From: Pseudomonas brassicacearum
GTDB lineage: Bacteria; Pseudomonadota; Gammaproteobacteria; Pseudomonadales; Pseudomonadaceae
Assembly (NCBI RefSeq): GCF_003732225.1
Contig: NZ_MOBJ01000006.1
Coordinates: forward strand, 434,001-498,000
DNA length: 64,000 bases
Direction: 5' to 3'
The position numbers and the translations under genes are program-made. Of the stretch, positions 19,117 through 27,819 are shown piece after piece; the first letter of the stretch is position 1; the number at the start of each line of letters is the position of its first letter. Below the pieces are notes generated by a model. It was not told the origin of the DNA and made no database searches. It worked only from the letters and a program-made list of their open reading frames with translations.

Positions 19117-20306
19117 CGTGCACTCTCCACCGGCGTGGCAGCAGCCAGCGCAGCGGCTTCGTCAGCCTTGATCGGTGCGACTTTGACCCCTGGCGCGATG
19201 CGTGACTGGCCCTGCACTACCACCGTTTCTCCAGCCGCCAGGCCCTGACGAATCCACTGCTGGCCATCGACCACGGCGGCGGCATCGACCTGACGCGGCT
19301 GCACTCGTTGATCGGCACCCACCACATAGACGAAGTTGCCCTGACGACCGAACTGCACCGCATTGGCCGGCACTACCGTGACGTCCTGACGGGTGCTGAC
19401 CAGCAAGCGTGCGCTGACCAACTCGCCGGGCCACAACTGGTTGGCACTGTTGTCGAACTCGGCCTTCAACTGGATCTGACCGCTGGCCGCAGCGACCTGG
19501 CTGTCGATGAAGCTCAGACGGCCACGAGCGATTTCCTGATGGCCGTCGCGGGTCATGGCGACCACTTGCAAGGCGTTCTTGGCGTTTTCTTCGAGAATCT
19601 GCGGGAGTTCATCCTGCGAGACAGCGAAGGCCACCGAGATCGGATTCATCTGGGTAATCGTCACCAGGCCTGTGGCTTCCGCGCCATGAGCGATAGCGCC
19701 AACATCCAGCAAGCGCTGACCGGTGCGCCCGGTCAGCGGCGCCTTGACCTGAGTGAACTCCAGTTGCAGGCGCGCGTTATCCAGTGCCGCCTGATCGGCC
19801 TGCACCGTGGCCTGTTGCGCTGCCAGTTGGGCGCGATAGGTGTCGACGTCCTGGGTCGGCCCGGCCTTGGCAGCCGCCAGTTTGCTGGCCCGGTCGAGAT
19901 TGACCCGCAGGTTGGCCAACTGAGCCTGATCCTTGGCCACCAGCGCTTGCGCCTGTGCCACTTGAGCCTGATAGACCCGTGGATCGATCACCGCCAACAG
20001 ACTGCCGGCGTTCACCGTCTGGCCTTCCTTGAACAGGACTTTCTGCAACTCGCCATCCACCCGAACCCGCACATTGACGCTGTTGAGCGGCTGGACGTTG
20101 CCTATCGCACTGAGCCAGATCGGCAAGTCCTGTTGGCTGACTTGCGTCAGTTGCACCGGGACTGCCGTGGCTTCGGCCTTGGTGGGCGCGGCCTGGGCTC
20201 GTTTGATCCACTGAAATCCACCTGCACCTGCGCCCAACAGGAGGATCAACAGCGCCCAGGTAAGTGCTCGATGGCGAGGGTTCGCAACGCGTGGCTTAGT
20301 ATTCAT
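19113..20306 (-). CDS. Periplasmic membrane-fusion protein of the RND pump
   Basis: 397 residues. An N-terminal hydrophobic anchor (about 14-30), a biotinyl-lipoyl-like half motif VRVRVDGELQKVLFKEGQTV, a coiled-coil hairpin around residues 105-185, the second lipoyl half TQVKAPLTGRTGQRLLDVGA, then a beta-barrel. This is the standard MdtA/MuxA-type order. It bridges the RND protein and the outer-membrane channel and is encoded between them with 4-base overlaps on both sides. Confidence 0.93.
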   Translation of the reverse strand: MNTKPRVANPRHRALTWALLILLLGAGAGGFQWIKRAQAAPTKAEATAVPVQLTQVSQQDLPIWLSAIGNVQPLNSVNVRVRVDGELQKVLFKEGQTVNAGSLLAVIDPRVYQAQVAQAQALVAKDQAQLANLRVNLDRASKLAAAKAGPTQDVDTYRAQLAAQQATVQADQAALDNARLQLEFTQVKAPLTGRTGQRLLDVGAIAHGAEATGLVTITQMNPISVAFAVSQDELPQILEENAKNALQVVAMTRDGHQEIARGRLSFIDSQVAAASGQIQLKAEFDNSANQLWPGELVSARLLVSTRQDVTVVPANAVQFGRQGNFVYVVGADQRVQPRQVDAAAVVDGQQWIRQGLAAGETVVVQGQSRIAPGVKVAPIKADEAAALAAATPVESAR

Positions 20307-21709
20307 GGGTGAGACGCCTGGGAAGGAGAAAGGGAAGCAAGGGTGTCGGGCGTGAAATCGCCGCCCAGCGCCCGGAACAAACCGACGGCGGCCTGCAGGT
20401 GTTGCAAGCGCACCTGCAACAGCGTGTCTTCGGCCTGATACTGGGTGCGCTCGACGATCAACAAGGTCTGGAAATCGGTGGAGCCCAACCGATAACGAAC
20501 CTGCGCTAACCTCGCGGCCTCGCGGGCAGAGTCCACCGCGGCCTGATTCAAGGCATAGCTTTTGTCCAGTTCGCGGGTAGCGCTCAGTTGGGTTTCGACG
20601 TCTTGCAGCGCCTCGATCACCGATTCACGGTAACTGGCGGTCAGTTCCTGCACGTGGGCCTGATCAACGTGCAATTGGCCGCTGAGCTGGCCGCCGGTAA
20701 ATACCGGTTGGGCCAATGTGCCGACGACACTCCAGATAGTGCCACCGGCAATCGTGTCGATACCGCCGATCAGGTCCAGCGACAGATTCGGCAAGAACGC
20801 CGCGCGGGCGACCCCGACATCGAAGTTCGCCGAGACCAGTCGCGCTTCAGCTGCTTGCACATCGGGCCGCTGACGCAGCAGGCCGATCGGCAAGCCAGCA
20901 GACGGACGCGGAACCTGCAAGCCATCAAGACCGGAGCTTTGCAGGTGGAAGCCTTGTGGCGTCTCACCCACCAGTACCGCCAATTGGTAAAGCGCCAGAT
21001 CGCGCTGCTGACGTAACGGTGGCATTGCGGCCTGGAAGGTTTGCAGGGCGTTGCGTTGCTGCGCGACTTCAAGATTGGATACCGCGCCCTGGCTGGCCTG
21101 GACCTCGACGAGGTCAAGTACCTGCTTGGCGTCATCGGCAATCGACTGGGCCAGGCGCAGCCGTTCTTCCAGTGACAAGACCTGGAAGTAGCTGTCGGCA
21201 ATGCTCGCCCCCAGACTCATGCGCAGGGTTTGCGCATCGAACACACTGGCATTGGCCAACGCATCGGCGGAATCGGCGGCGGCGCGCTGTTTGCCCCAGA
21301 AGTCCAGCTCGTAGGTCGCTTGGGCGAACACGCTGCTTTTCCTGGTGGTGCCGTAGTTGTTCTGACGCTGAACGTTGCCACCCAGCGCCAGCGTCGGATA
21401 TTGCCCGGCGCCGACGACTTGAGCCGAAGCGCGGGCTTCTTCGATGCGGCTGGCTGCGGCTTTAAGGGTGTAGTTGGCCGAGAGGCCGCGGGCGATCAGG
21501 TCATTCAGTTCAGCGCTGTGGAATTCGCTCCACCACTGCCCTCCTCGCGTGGCAGACGTTTGCTCGGCGCCGTTCCAGTTTGCCGCCAGCGGCATGTCCG
21601 GCTGGTGGTAAGTGGGTACCATCGAGCAACCGCCGAGCATCAATACGCCCAGCAGCACCGATATTGATAAGAAGTTACGCCTCGGTGAGGTTGCAACTGA
21701 CATTGGCAC
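20303..21709 (-). CDS. Outer-membrane efflux lipoprotein (OprM/NodT family)
   Basis: 468 residues. Signal peptide with lipobox LMLGGC, the acylated cysteine being about residue 28. Two outer-membrane efflux repeats follow, with typical elements ARASAQVVGAGQYPTLALGG and LRQRPDVQAAEARLVSANFD. The GTG at 21709 is favoured over the ATG two codons later because GGAG lies 5 bases before it. It is the first structural gene after the regulator and overlaps the fusion-protein gene by 4 bases. It forms the exit duct of the pump. Confidence 0.92.
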   Translation of the reverse strand: MPMSVATSPRRNFLSISVLLGVLMLGGCSMVPTYHQPDMPLAANWNGAEQTSATRGGQWWSEFHSAELNDLIARGLSANYTLKAAASRIEEARASAQVVGAGQYPTLALGGNVQRQNNYGTTRKSSVFAQATYELDFWGKQRAAADSADALANASVFDAQTLRMSLGASIADSYFQVLSLEERLRLAQSIADDAKQVLDLVEVQASQGAVSNLEVAQQRNALQTFQAAMPPLRQQRDLALYQLAVLVGETPQGFHLQSSGLDGLQVPRPSAGLPIGLLRQRPDVQAAEARLVSANFDVGVARAAFLPNLSLDLIGGIDTIAGGTIWSVVGTLAQPVFTGGQLSGQLHVDQAHVQELTASYRESVIEALQDVETQLSATRELDKSYALNQAAVDSAREAARLAQVRYRLGSTDFQTLLIVERTQYQAEDTLLQVRLQHLQAAVGLFRALGGDFTPDTLASLSPSQASHP

Positions 21710-21796
21710 GCGATCTCCGGCTGAAACGTTTGTGGAGCAAGTCCACGAATCAGCCGAAGATAGCCAACAGCGCCTAGCAGAGCGTTCGCCTGTAGG

Positions 21797-21810
21797 TAAA
21801 CTTTTGTTTA
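21797..21810. promoter_or_regulatory. Candidate response-regulator site before the efflux genes
   Basis: TAAACTTTTGTTTA, an inverted repeat (TAAAC/GTTTA). It covers the stop codon of the regulator gene and lies about 90 bases before the outer-membrane factor start. A near-identical 14-mer (13 of 14) precedes the regulator gene itself. Use by this regulator is inference. Confidence 0.4.
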
Positions 21811-22500
21811 ATCGGGCTCGGGACCACCGCCCTGAAAGCTGTAGCCCGCACCCGGAATGGTTTTGATCAGCGAGTACTCGAAACCCTCGTCGAGTTTGCG
21901 CCGCAGCCGATGGATATGTTTGTCGATGACATTGTCATTGGGGTCGAAAGCGTAATCCCAGGCACTGTCGAGCAGCATGTCGCGGGTCACCACCTGGCCG
22001 CTGTGGCGCATGAGCTTCTCAAGCAGTAGCGCTTCACGCTGTTGCAAGACAATGCTGCGACCCTGACGCACCGCAGTACGCGTCGCGCAGTCGAGTTCGA
22101 GCTCGCCGACTTCCAGCTTGCGCCCGGTCGCGCTCGGTTGATCGGCACCGCGCAACAAGGCCTCGAGTCGCGCCAGCACCTCGGCGAAGGCATAGGGTTT
22201 GGCCAGGTAATCGTCGCAACCGGCTTGCAGGCCTTCGACTTTTTGCGCAGTGGTCGACTGAGCACTGAGCATCAACACCGGAATGCGCAAGCCGCGACTG
22301 CGTATTGCCCGCACCAGCGCGATACCGTCGAGCCCCGGCAAGCGCCGGTCGACAATCAGCGCGTCATGAATCCCTTCCAGGGCCATGGCCAGGCCATCGT
22401 TGCCTTCTTCGGCGACGTCCACTACATGCCCGCTTTCCGTCAACCCACGCAACAGGTAGGTAGCGGTCTGGGCATCGTCTTCAACGACTAGAATGCGCAA
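21808..22500 (-). CDS. OmpR-family response regulator of the efflux operon
   Basis: 230 residues. Receiver domain with the acidic pair EDD, phospho-acceptor in DALIVDRRLPGLDG and lysine in DDYLAKPY. The C-terminal winged helix ends NVIDKHIHRLRRKLDEG and IKTIPGAGYSF. The start is an unusual TTG at 22500, supported by GAGGAAG upstream and by the start of homology (LRILVVEDD). First gene of the minus-strand regulator-pump-kinase unit; likely controlled by its own 14-base site. Confidence 0.92.
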   Translation of the reverse strand: MRILVVEDDAQTATYLLRGLTESGHVVDVAEEGNDGLAMALEGIHDALIVDRRLPGLDGIALVRAIRSRGLRIPVLMLSAQSTTAQKVEGLQAGCDDYLAKPYAFAEVLARLEALLRGADQPSATGRKLEVGELELDCATRTAVRQGRSIVLQQREALLLEKLMRHSGQVVTRDMLLDSAWDYAFDPNDNVIDKHIHRLRRKLDEGFEYSLIKTIPGAGYSFQGGGPEPD

Positions 22501-22525
22501 GGAGCTTCCTCTCTTAACAAAAAAC

Positions 22526-22539
22526 TAAACTTTTATTTA
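22526..22539. promoter_or_regulatory. Candidate autoregulatory site before the response regulator
   Basis: TAAACTTTTATTTA differs at one base from the 14-mer at 21797-21810. It lies 26 bases before the regulator start, in the gap between the two divergent two-component systems. Reading on the minus strand, it continues into a second GTTAAG-like half site. Confidence 0.4.
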
Positions 22540-22619
22540 TCTGGCGGCGACGTTGGCGTCTGCCTGGATTTGACACACTATGCCATCTCTCACTCGTTCA
22601 AGTGGCCGGTTCAACTCCC

Positions 22620-23312
22620 ATGACCCACGTTCTGGTCGTCGAAGACGACAACTCCACCGCTCGCGAAATTGAAGCAGCCCTGCAGGACCACGGCTTTACG
22701 GTCACCTGTGTGAACAACGGCCGCGACGGTTTGCTCAAAGCCCTGAGCGAGCCCTTCGACCTGATCGTCCTCGACCGGATGCTGCCCGGCGGCATCGATG
22801 GGCTGGGCGTATTGACTGCCTTGCGGGCGGCGAGCGTGAGCACGCCGGTGTTGATCCTCAGTGCCCTGAGTGCGCTGGACGAACGTGTCCGAGGTTTGCG
22901 CGCCGGTGGCGATGACTACCTGACCAAGCCCTTCGAGTTTATCGAACTCACCGCGCGGCTGGACGCCTTGAGCCGTCGCCGTGCCGAACCCACTACCCGC
23001 GAACCGGACAATCAGTTGCGCGTCGGCAACCTGCACGTCGACCTGTTACGGCGCAGTGTTCGCCGTGGCGATCGAACCATCGAGCTGGTTCCGCGTGAAT
23101 ACGCACTGCTGGAGCACCTGATGCGCAACGCCGAACAGGTGGTCACGCGCACCATGTTGTTTGAAGCCGTATGGAATTACAGCTATGACGAGCGCACCAA
23201 TGTCATCGAAGTGCATATCGGTCGCCTGCGTCGCAAGATCGACGCCGAAGGCGAAGCGCAGATGATCCACACCATTCGGGGGGCCGGTTATGTTCTCCGT
23301 TCACCTGAGTGA
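22620..23312 (+). CDS. OmpR-family response regulator
   Basis: 230 residues starting MTHVLVVEDDNSTAREIEAA. Receiver phospho-acceptor in DLIVLDRMLPGGIDG, lysine in DDYLTKPF. The winged helix ends NVIEVHIGRLRRKID and HTIRGAGYVLR. The ATG at 22620 is chosen from homology although no strong ribosome site is seen; a GTG six codons upstream is possible. It overlaps the kinase gene by 23 bases. It is divergent from the efflux regulator and upstream of the Ais-like and ArnT genes, so a link with envelope or polymyxin stress is possible but unproven. Confidence 0.92.
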   Translation: MTHVLVVEDDNSTAREIEAALQDHGFTVTCVNNGRDGLLKALSEPFDLIVLDRMLPGGIDGLGVLTALRAASVSTPVLILSALSALDERVRGLRAGGDDYLTKPFEFIELTARLDALSRRRAEPTTREPDNQLRVGNLHVDLLRRSVRRGDRTIELVPREYALLEHLMRNAEQVVTRTMLFEAVWNYSYDERTNVIEVHIGRLRRKIDAEGEAQMIHTIRGAGYVLRSPE

Positions 23313-24663
23313 GATTCCGCGCACCATCAGTTTTCGCACGGGCCTGATGTTTCTGGGGCTGTTCGGTTGCTCGTTTCTGGCGCTGTTTGGTTACATCTAC
23401 TGGCAGACCGCGTTTTACCTGAAGACCGAGGCCGACACGGCGCTCTATCGTCAGGTAGAAAGTCGCAGCCAGCAAACCCCGCAACTGCGGGAAGAGGAAA
23501 TCCGCAAACACGCCATTTCGGATACAGAAGGTCGCCTGCCCCATAGTTTGTTCGATGAAAACAACCAGTACATTGCCGGCGCCATTCATCAACTGCCAGC
23601 GTTCAAAAAATATGATCGCCCCACCGAGTTTGACTGGCAAAAAAGCAACGATCGCTCCCGTCCCGTGCGGTTTATCGCCCATAAACTGGAAGACGGCAAA
23701 ACGCTGCTGGTCGCCCAGGATATGCACGATATCCGCGAGTTCGACGAACTTCTTGTCCATGCACTGATTTCCGGCGGGGTCCTGCTGTTGGTGGTCGGCC
23801 TGCTGGGTGCGATCGGCCTGGGCTACTCGGCGCGGCGCCGGCTCGACAGGTTGAGCGATTCGATCAAAGGCATTATCGAAGGCGACTTGAGTGGCCGTTT
23901 GCCAACGCTGGGCAACAACGATGACATCGACCGCCTCGCCCACGTCGTCAATAGCATGCTGGATGAGCTGGAACGGTTGATGAGCGAGGTCAAGGGTGTC
24001 TGCGACGACATCGCCCACGACCTTCGCACGCCCTTGACCCGGCTGATCGCGGGCCTTGAGCGCGCACAGCGCCGAGGTCTGCGCGAGGACGAATACGCCG
24101 CCAGCATTGACTCGGCGCTGGCCGAGGCCAAGGGCTTGCTGATGACGTTCCGTGCCTTGCTGCGCATTTCGGAGATTGAAGACAGTGCGCGACGCAGCCA
24201 CTTTGCGCCGATCGATCTGAACCTGATTGGCGCCGATGCCTGTGAGCTCTATGAGCCGTTGGCCGAGGAGCGCGGCATCAGCCTGGCGTTCCATGCCAGT
24301 ACGGAGTCCGCGCTGATCGCCGGTGATGCCCAATTGCTGTTCGATGCGTGCTGCAACCTGTTGGATAACGCGATCAAGTTCTCCCCCGACCATAGCAGCG
24401 TCAATCTCAGGGTTATTGCCGATGAAGCAGGCGTCGGTATTCGGGTAACCGACAACGGTCCGGGCATTCCGGAAGCCGAGCGCGAGGCGGTATTTCGCCG
24501 GCTCTACCGTTCAGAACTGAGCCGCCACACACCCGGCAACGGATTGGGCTTGAGCATGGTCTCGGCCGTGGCGCGATTACACGACATGAAACTGGCGGTT
24601 TACGATGCGGCCCCGGGTTGCCGAATCGATCTGCTGGGAAAACCGCCCCAAGCAGCAATTTGA
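23290..24663 (+). CDS. Sensor histidine kinase paired with the regulator at 22620
   Basis: 457 residues. Membrane helices at about 20-40 and 155-180, with a ~110-residue periplasmic domain between them. HAMP follows, then the HisKA box VCDDIAHDLRTPLTRL and an ATPase domain with N (CCNLLDNAIKFSP), G1 (VTDNGPGIP) and G2 (GNGLGLSMV). The start overlaps the regulator gene by 23 bases, so the pair is co-translated. The periplasmic domain shows no clear metal- or acid-cluster motif, so the signal is not evident. Confidence 0.92.
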   Translation: MFSVHLSEIPRTISFRTGLMFLGLFGCSFLALFGYIYWQTAFYLKTEADTALYRQVESRSQQTPQLREEEIRKHAISDTEGRLPHSLFDENNQYIAGAIHQLPAFKKYDRPTEFDWQKSNDRSRPVRFIAHKLEDGKTLLVAQDMHDIREFDELLVHALISGGVLLLVVGLLGAIGLGYSARRRLDRLSDSIKGIIEGDLSGRLPTLGNNDDIDRLAHVVNSMLDELERLMSEVKGVCDDIAHDLRTPLTRLIAGLERAQRRGLREDEYAASIDSALAEAKGLLMTFRALLRISEIEDSARRSHFAPIDLNLIGADACELYEPLAEERGISLAFHASTESALIAGDAQLLFDACCNLLDNAIKFSPDHSSVNLRVIADEAGVGIRVTDNGPGIPEAEREAVFRRLYRSELSRHTPGNGLGLSMVSAVARLHDMKLAVYDAAPGCRIDLLGKPPQAAI

Positions 24664-24688
24664 AACATTTGCGCCCAAGCGGGTATTT

Positions 24689-24731
24689 ACCGCCTCCCCG
24701 ACGACCACACTCACGGTCCCGGCGAGGCGGT
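24689..24731. terminator. Inverted repeat after the kinase gene, possible terminator
   Basis: ACCGCCTCCCCG and CGGCGAGGCGGT pair at 11 of 12 positions around a 19-base loop, 25 bases after the kinase stop. No T run follows, so termination is uncertain. Confidence 0.35.
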
Positions 24732-24774
24732 TCCCATGGCTGGCAATGCATCTAAAATCAACTAATTAGCCTTG

Positions 24775-24791
24775 ATTAAGGGAAGGTTAAG
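24775..24791 (+). promoter_or_regulatory. PmrA-type box upstream of the Ais-like gene
   Basis: ATTAAG-GGAAG-GTTAAG is a tandem repeat of nTTAAG with 11-base spacing, the arrangement bound by PmrA (BasR) before polymyxin-resistance genes in other bacteria. It lies 184 bases before the Ais-like start and heads the 24.9-29.4 kb group. Confidence 0.5.
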
Positions 24792-24974
24792 AGCCCCAGC
24801 GAAATTTTCACATTCGTTTCACTTATCCCCCACCTGCCTGCCCCTAAATTGGCCGGCACAATTCGACCTTCAATGCTCGCGTTTCTTATGTACTGACTAA
24901 GCTGCCTGCTTGAACGGTGTCGAACTTCTTCGTCCCAATACTATTTACAGGTGAAAGGCGTGGTTAATTCTGCA

Positions 24975-25640
24975 ATGCCCAAGGACTCGCCTAAACGGGC
25001 GATCAAAAACCGCTTCATGAAAGTGACCCTCGCAGTGTCGGCAGTGGTCGTGGCAGCAATGGTCACCGGTTTCGTCTTGTGGCCCCACTCGCCTGCAATA
25101 CTGGCGGAAGGAGATCACATGGCAACTGCTGGTGTATTCGAACACTGGCAGGCTGGGGACGTGGTCGTGCTGGTTCGACATGCCGAACGTTGCGATCAGT
25201 CGAAAAATCCTTGCCTGGGCCCAGCCGATGGCATTACCCAGGTAGGCAGTGCGGCATCGACAGATGTCGGCAAGGGGTTCAACGCTCTGGGCATGGACCA
25301 TGCCGATGTGTTCAGCAGCCCGGCGACCCGTACGATGCAAACCGCGAAATACATGTTCGGTAAAGAGGCGACGCATCAGGAATGGCTGGCCCAGTGCGGC
25401 AAGGCCATGCGTGACGATGTCGTCGCACACAAAACCGCGCATCGCAACCTGGTCCTGGTCACCCACAGCGGCTGCATCAGTGACTTCGAGAAGCAAACCG
25501 GCTTCAAGCATGCCCCCACCAGTGAGTACACCAGCGCCCTGTTCGTCTCGGTTACCGCCGATGGGCAGTTGAAAATCCTCGGCATTGTGAACTCCCAGGA
25601 CTGGCCAACCGTGCTGGATAAACGATTCGCCAGCAAATAG
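24975..25640 (+). CDS. Membrane-anchored histidine phosphatase, Ais/PmrG-like
   Basis: About 221 residues. An N-terminal anchor helix at about 18-38 is followed by a histidine-phosphatase domain with the catalytic motif VVLVRHAERCD and the second histidine in LVTHSGC. Ais/PmrG enzymes remove phosphate from LPS core heptose and are encoded beside arn genes in enterobacteria; here an arnT gene follows. The start is uncertain: GTG codons at 24951 and 24960 are alternatives to the ATG used. A PmrA-type box lies upstream. The name follows context as well as motif. Confidence 0.75.
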   Translation: MPKDSPKRAIKNRFMKVTLAVSAVVVAAMVTGFVLWPHSPAILAEGDHMATAGVFEHWQAGDVVVLVRHAERCDQSKNPCLGPADGITQVGSAASTDVGKGFNALGMDHADVFSSPATRTMQTAKYMFGKEATHQEWLAQCGKAMRDDVVAHKTAHRNLVLVTHSGCISDFEKQTGFKHAPTSEYTSALFVSVTADGQLKILGIVNSQDWPTVLDKRFASK

Positions 25641-26015
25641 TGCTTCTGGTCGGTACACGCCGGCGCTGTCAACGAACTCAAAAAAAGTCGCCATTACGAC
25701 AGTTCGTCAGCGCTAGCGTGCATTTGAAACAAGTTGAATAACTTTTTTTTCCAATGTCATGCGTCGACTTTTTTCTTTTGCCGAATAATACGGCCGGCTC
25801 GTCGCTGCAGCGATGTCTGCGCCCTGCGTACGTCTTTGTTGAAGAAGGCCTGCACAGCACCGAACGTCATAACCAAAACACTAAAAACCGAGCAATGTCT
25901 TCCGGTATCAAGGCCGCCTCATGAAGCGAAAAATCATACTCGTCACGCATCACTTTACTGATTGCCCACGCAGCAATCCGAACCGTCGCATGAAGTCGCA
26001 GGGAGCACGAGTCAA
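25641..26015. other. Intergenic region before the first arnT
   Basis: 375 bases without a credible gene. The open frames here are short and lack ribosome sites. I see AT-rich stretches (a T8 run near 25745) that could hold a promoter for arnT, but no clear operator or terminator. Confidence 0.4.
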
Positions 26016-27665
26016 ATGATCAAGCGCTGGGCTTTACCCTTCCTGTTGTTGGCCTTCGGCCTGTTCTACCTGTTGCCGATGATGGGCCACGGGTTATGGA
26101 TCCCTGACGAACCCCGTTACGCGCAGATCAGCCAGGAGATGTTGCTGAGCGGTGACTGGGTGTCCCCGCACTTCATGGGCTTTCGCTACTTTGAGAAACC
26201 CATTGCCGGTTACTGGATGATCGCCATCGGTCAGGCGATCTTTGGCGAGAACCTGTTTGGCGTGCGCATTGCCTCGGCGCTCAGCACCGGGCTGAGTGTA
26301 TGGCTGGCTTATCTGATCGCCCGTCGGATGTGGAACGATCCGCGCAAGAGCTTCGCTGCGGCCCTGCTCTACATGAGCTTCGGCCTGATCGCAGGTCAGG
26401 CTGGCTACTCCAACCTCGATCCGCAGTTCACCTTCTGGGTCAACCTGAGCCTGGTTGCCCTGTGGTTTGCCCTGGATAACCAAACCCCACGCGGCAAACT
26501 CGGTGCCTGGGCCTTGCTCGGCCTCGCCTGTGGCATGGGTTTCCTGACCAAGGGCTTTCTCGCCTGGCTGCTGCCGGTGTTGATCGCCGTGCCTTATATG
26601 ATCTGGCAAAAGCGCTTTGGTGAGTTGCTGCGCTATGGCCCGGTAGCGATGGTTGTCGCCATTGTTGTCAGCCTGCCGTGGGTACTGGCGATCCATAACG
26701 AGGAACCCGATTTCTGGCGGTTCTTCTTCTGGCACGAGCACATTCGCCGGTTCGCCGCCGAAGATGCCCAACACACCCGGCCGTGGTGGTTCTTCCTGCC
26801 GATCATGGTGGTTTCGAGCCTGCCGTGGGCGGCCCTGCTGCCATCGACGCTGGCCCAGGCCTGGAAAAACAAGACCCAGAACAGCACGGGCTTCCTGCTG
26901 CTGTGGATGCTCCTGCCGTTGGTATTTTTCAGCCTGAGCAAGGGCAAGCTGCCAACCTACATCATGCCTTGCCTGTTGCCGCTGGCCTTGCTGATGGCCA
27001 ATACCTTGATCGATCTGGTGAACCAGGCCCGTGGCCGGTCGATTCGCATCAACGGTTTGCTCAACGCGGCAATCGCGACGATTGCCCTGATTGTCCTGAT
27101 CTATCTGCAGATCACCAGGCAGATCTTCGATAACACCGAAATGTTCCCTATGTCGCTGGGCTTCATCGTGCTGGCCGGCTGGATCATTGCCAACGCCCTG
27201 CAAGCCCTTCGGCCGCTGGTCTATTGGGCCACCCCGGCGCTGGGGATCTGGCTACTGGTCGCCTTGTTGCCTGCCGCGATGCCAAGCACAATCATCAACA
27301 GCAAAATGCCTGACCAGTTCATTGCCGAGCATGTTCAGGAGTTGAGCGAGACCACGTCACTGTTGAGTAACGATCTGGGCGCGGCCTCGGCATTGTCCTG
27401 GCGCCTGAAACGCCCGCAAGTCGACCTGTACAACACCGTCGGCGAACTGCAGTATGGCGCGGCTTACCCAGAGGCGGAACACCGCAAAATTGATATGAAC
27501 GGTGTCCAGCAGTGGATGACCGAAGCCCGTAAAAAGGGTTCGGTGGGCGTGGTCATGCGGGTGAAAAACGCCCTGGAAGAGCAGGAAGTCTTGCTGCTGC
27601 CGATCGACGGCAAGCACTACAAGCGGGGCGAACTGGAGATCCTGATTTTCCCGAAACTGCCCTGA
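26016..27665 (+). CDS. arnT: Undecaprenyl phosphate-aminoarabinose:lipid A transferase (first copy)
   Basis: 549 residues, GT83 family. It transfers 4-amino-4-deoxy-L-arabinose from undecaprenyl phosphate to lipid A at the periplasmic face of the inner membrane. The start [20 protein letters not shown] matches the second ArnT at 39927, so the ATG at 26016 is used rather than a TTG at 25962. The periplasmic loop contains [17 protein letters not shown] and FEKPIAGYW, followed by about a dozen membrane helices and a C-terminal soluble domain. It stands outside the main arn operon, after the Ais-like gene. Strongly similar over its length to the 39927-41576 product, so a paralog. Confidence 0.92.
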   Translation: MIKRWALPFLLLAFGLFYLLPMMGHGLWIPDEPRYAQISQEMLLSGDWVSPHFMGFRYFEKPIAGYWMIAIGQAIFGENLFGVRIASALSTGLSVWLAYLIARRMWNDPRKSFAAALLYMSFGLIAGQAGYSNLDPQFTFWVNLSLVALWFALDNQTPRGKLGAWALLGLACGMGFLTKGFLAWLLPVLIAVPYMIWQKRFGELLRYGPVAMVVAIVVSLPWVLAIHNEEPDFWRFFFWHEHIRRFAAEDAQHTRPWWFFLPIMVVSSLPWAALLPSTLAQAWKNKTQNSTGFLLLWMLLPLVFFSLSKGKLPTYIMPCLLPLALLMANTLIDLVNQARGRSIRINGLLNAAIATIALIVLIYLQITRQIFDNTEMFPMSLGFIVLAGWIIANALQALRPLVYWATPALGIWLLVALLPAAMPSTIINSKMPDQFIAEHVQELSETTSLLSNDLGAASALSWRLKRPQVDLYNTVGELQYGAAYPEAEHRKIDMNGVQQWMTEARKKGSVGVVMRVKNALEEQEVLLLPIDGKHYKRGELEILIFPKLP

Positions 27666-27684
27666 AGATTCCTGAAGCGCTGGA

Positions 27685-27720
27685 TTGCCGGGTGACGATA
27701 TCCATATCGTCACCCGGCAA
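27685..27720. repeat. Perfect 17-base inverted repeat between arnT and the next transferase
   Basis: TTGCCGGGTGACGATAT and its exact complement, separated by CC. It begins 20 bases after the arnT stop. There is no T run, so it may be an intercistronic mRNA hairpin or a leaky terminator. Confidence 0.7.
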
Positions 27721-27819
27721 GTAGATGATTTGCATTTTCTGACCCTGGCGCGCAGGTCGCGGCGTCCATAGGCACGGAGCAATCCTGCGGCTGGCGGTCG
27801 AGACCTAGGGAAATACCAC

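Noticed and set aside
21797..22539. The two TAAAC-TTTT-(G/A)TTTA repeats as terminators
   Set aside because: Stems are only five A/T-rich base pairs, too weak; duplication before two genes suits an operator better.
24945..25694. Minus-strand frame of 249 residues opposite the Ais-like gene
   Set aside because: The plus strand carries the RHAE and THSG motifs of a histidine phosphatase; the minus frame has none.
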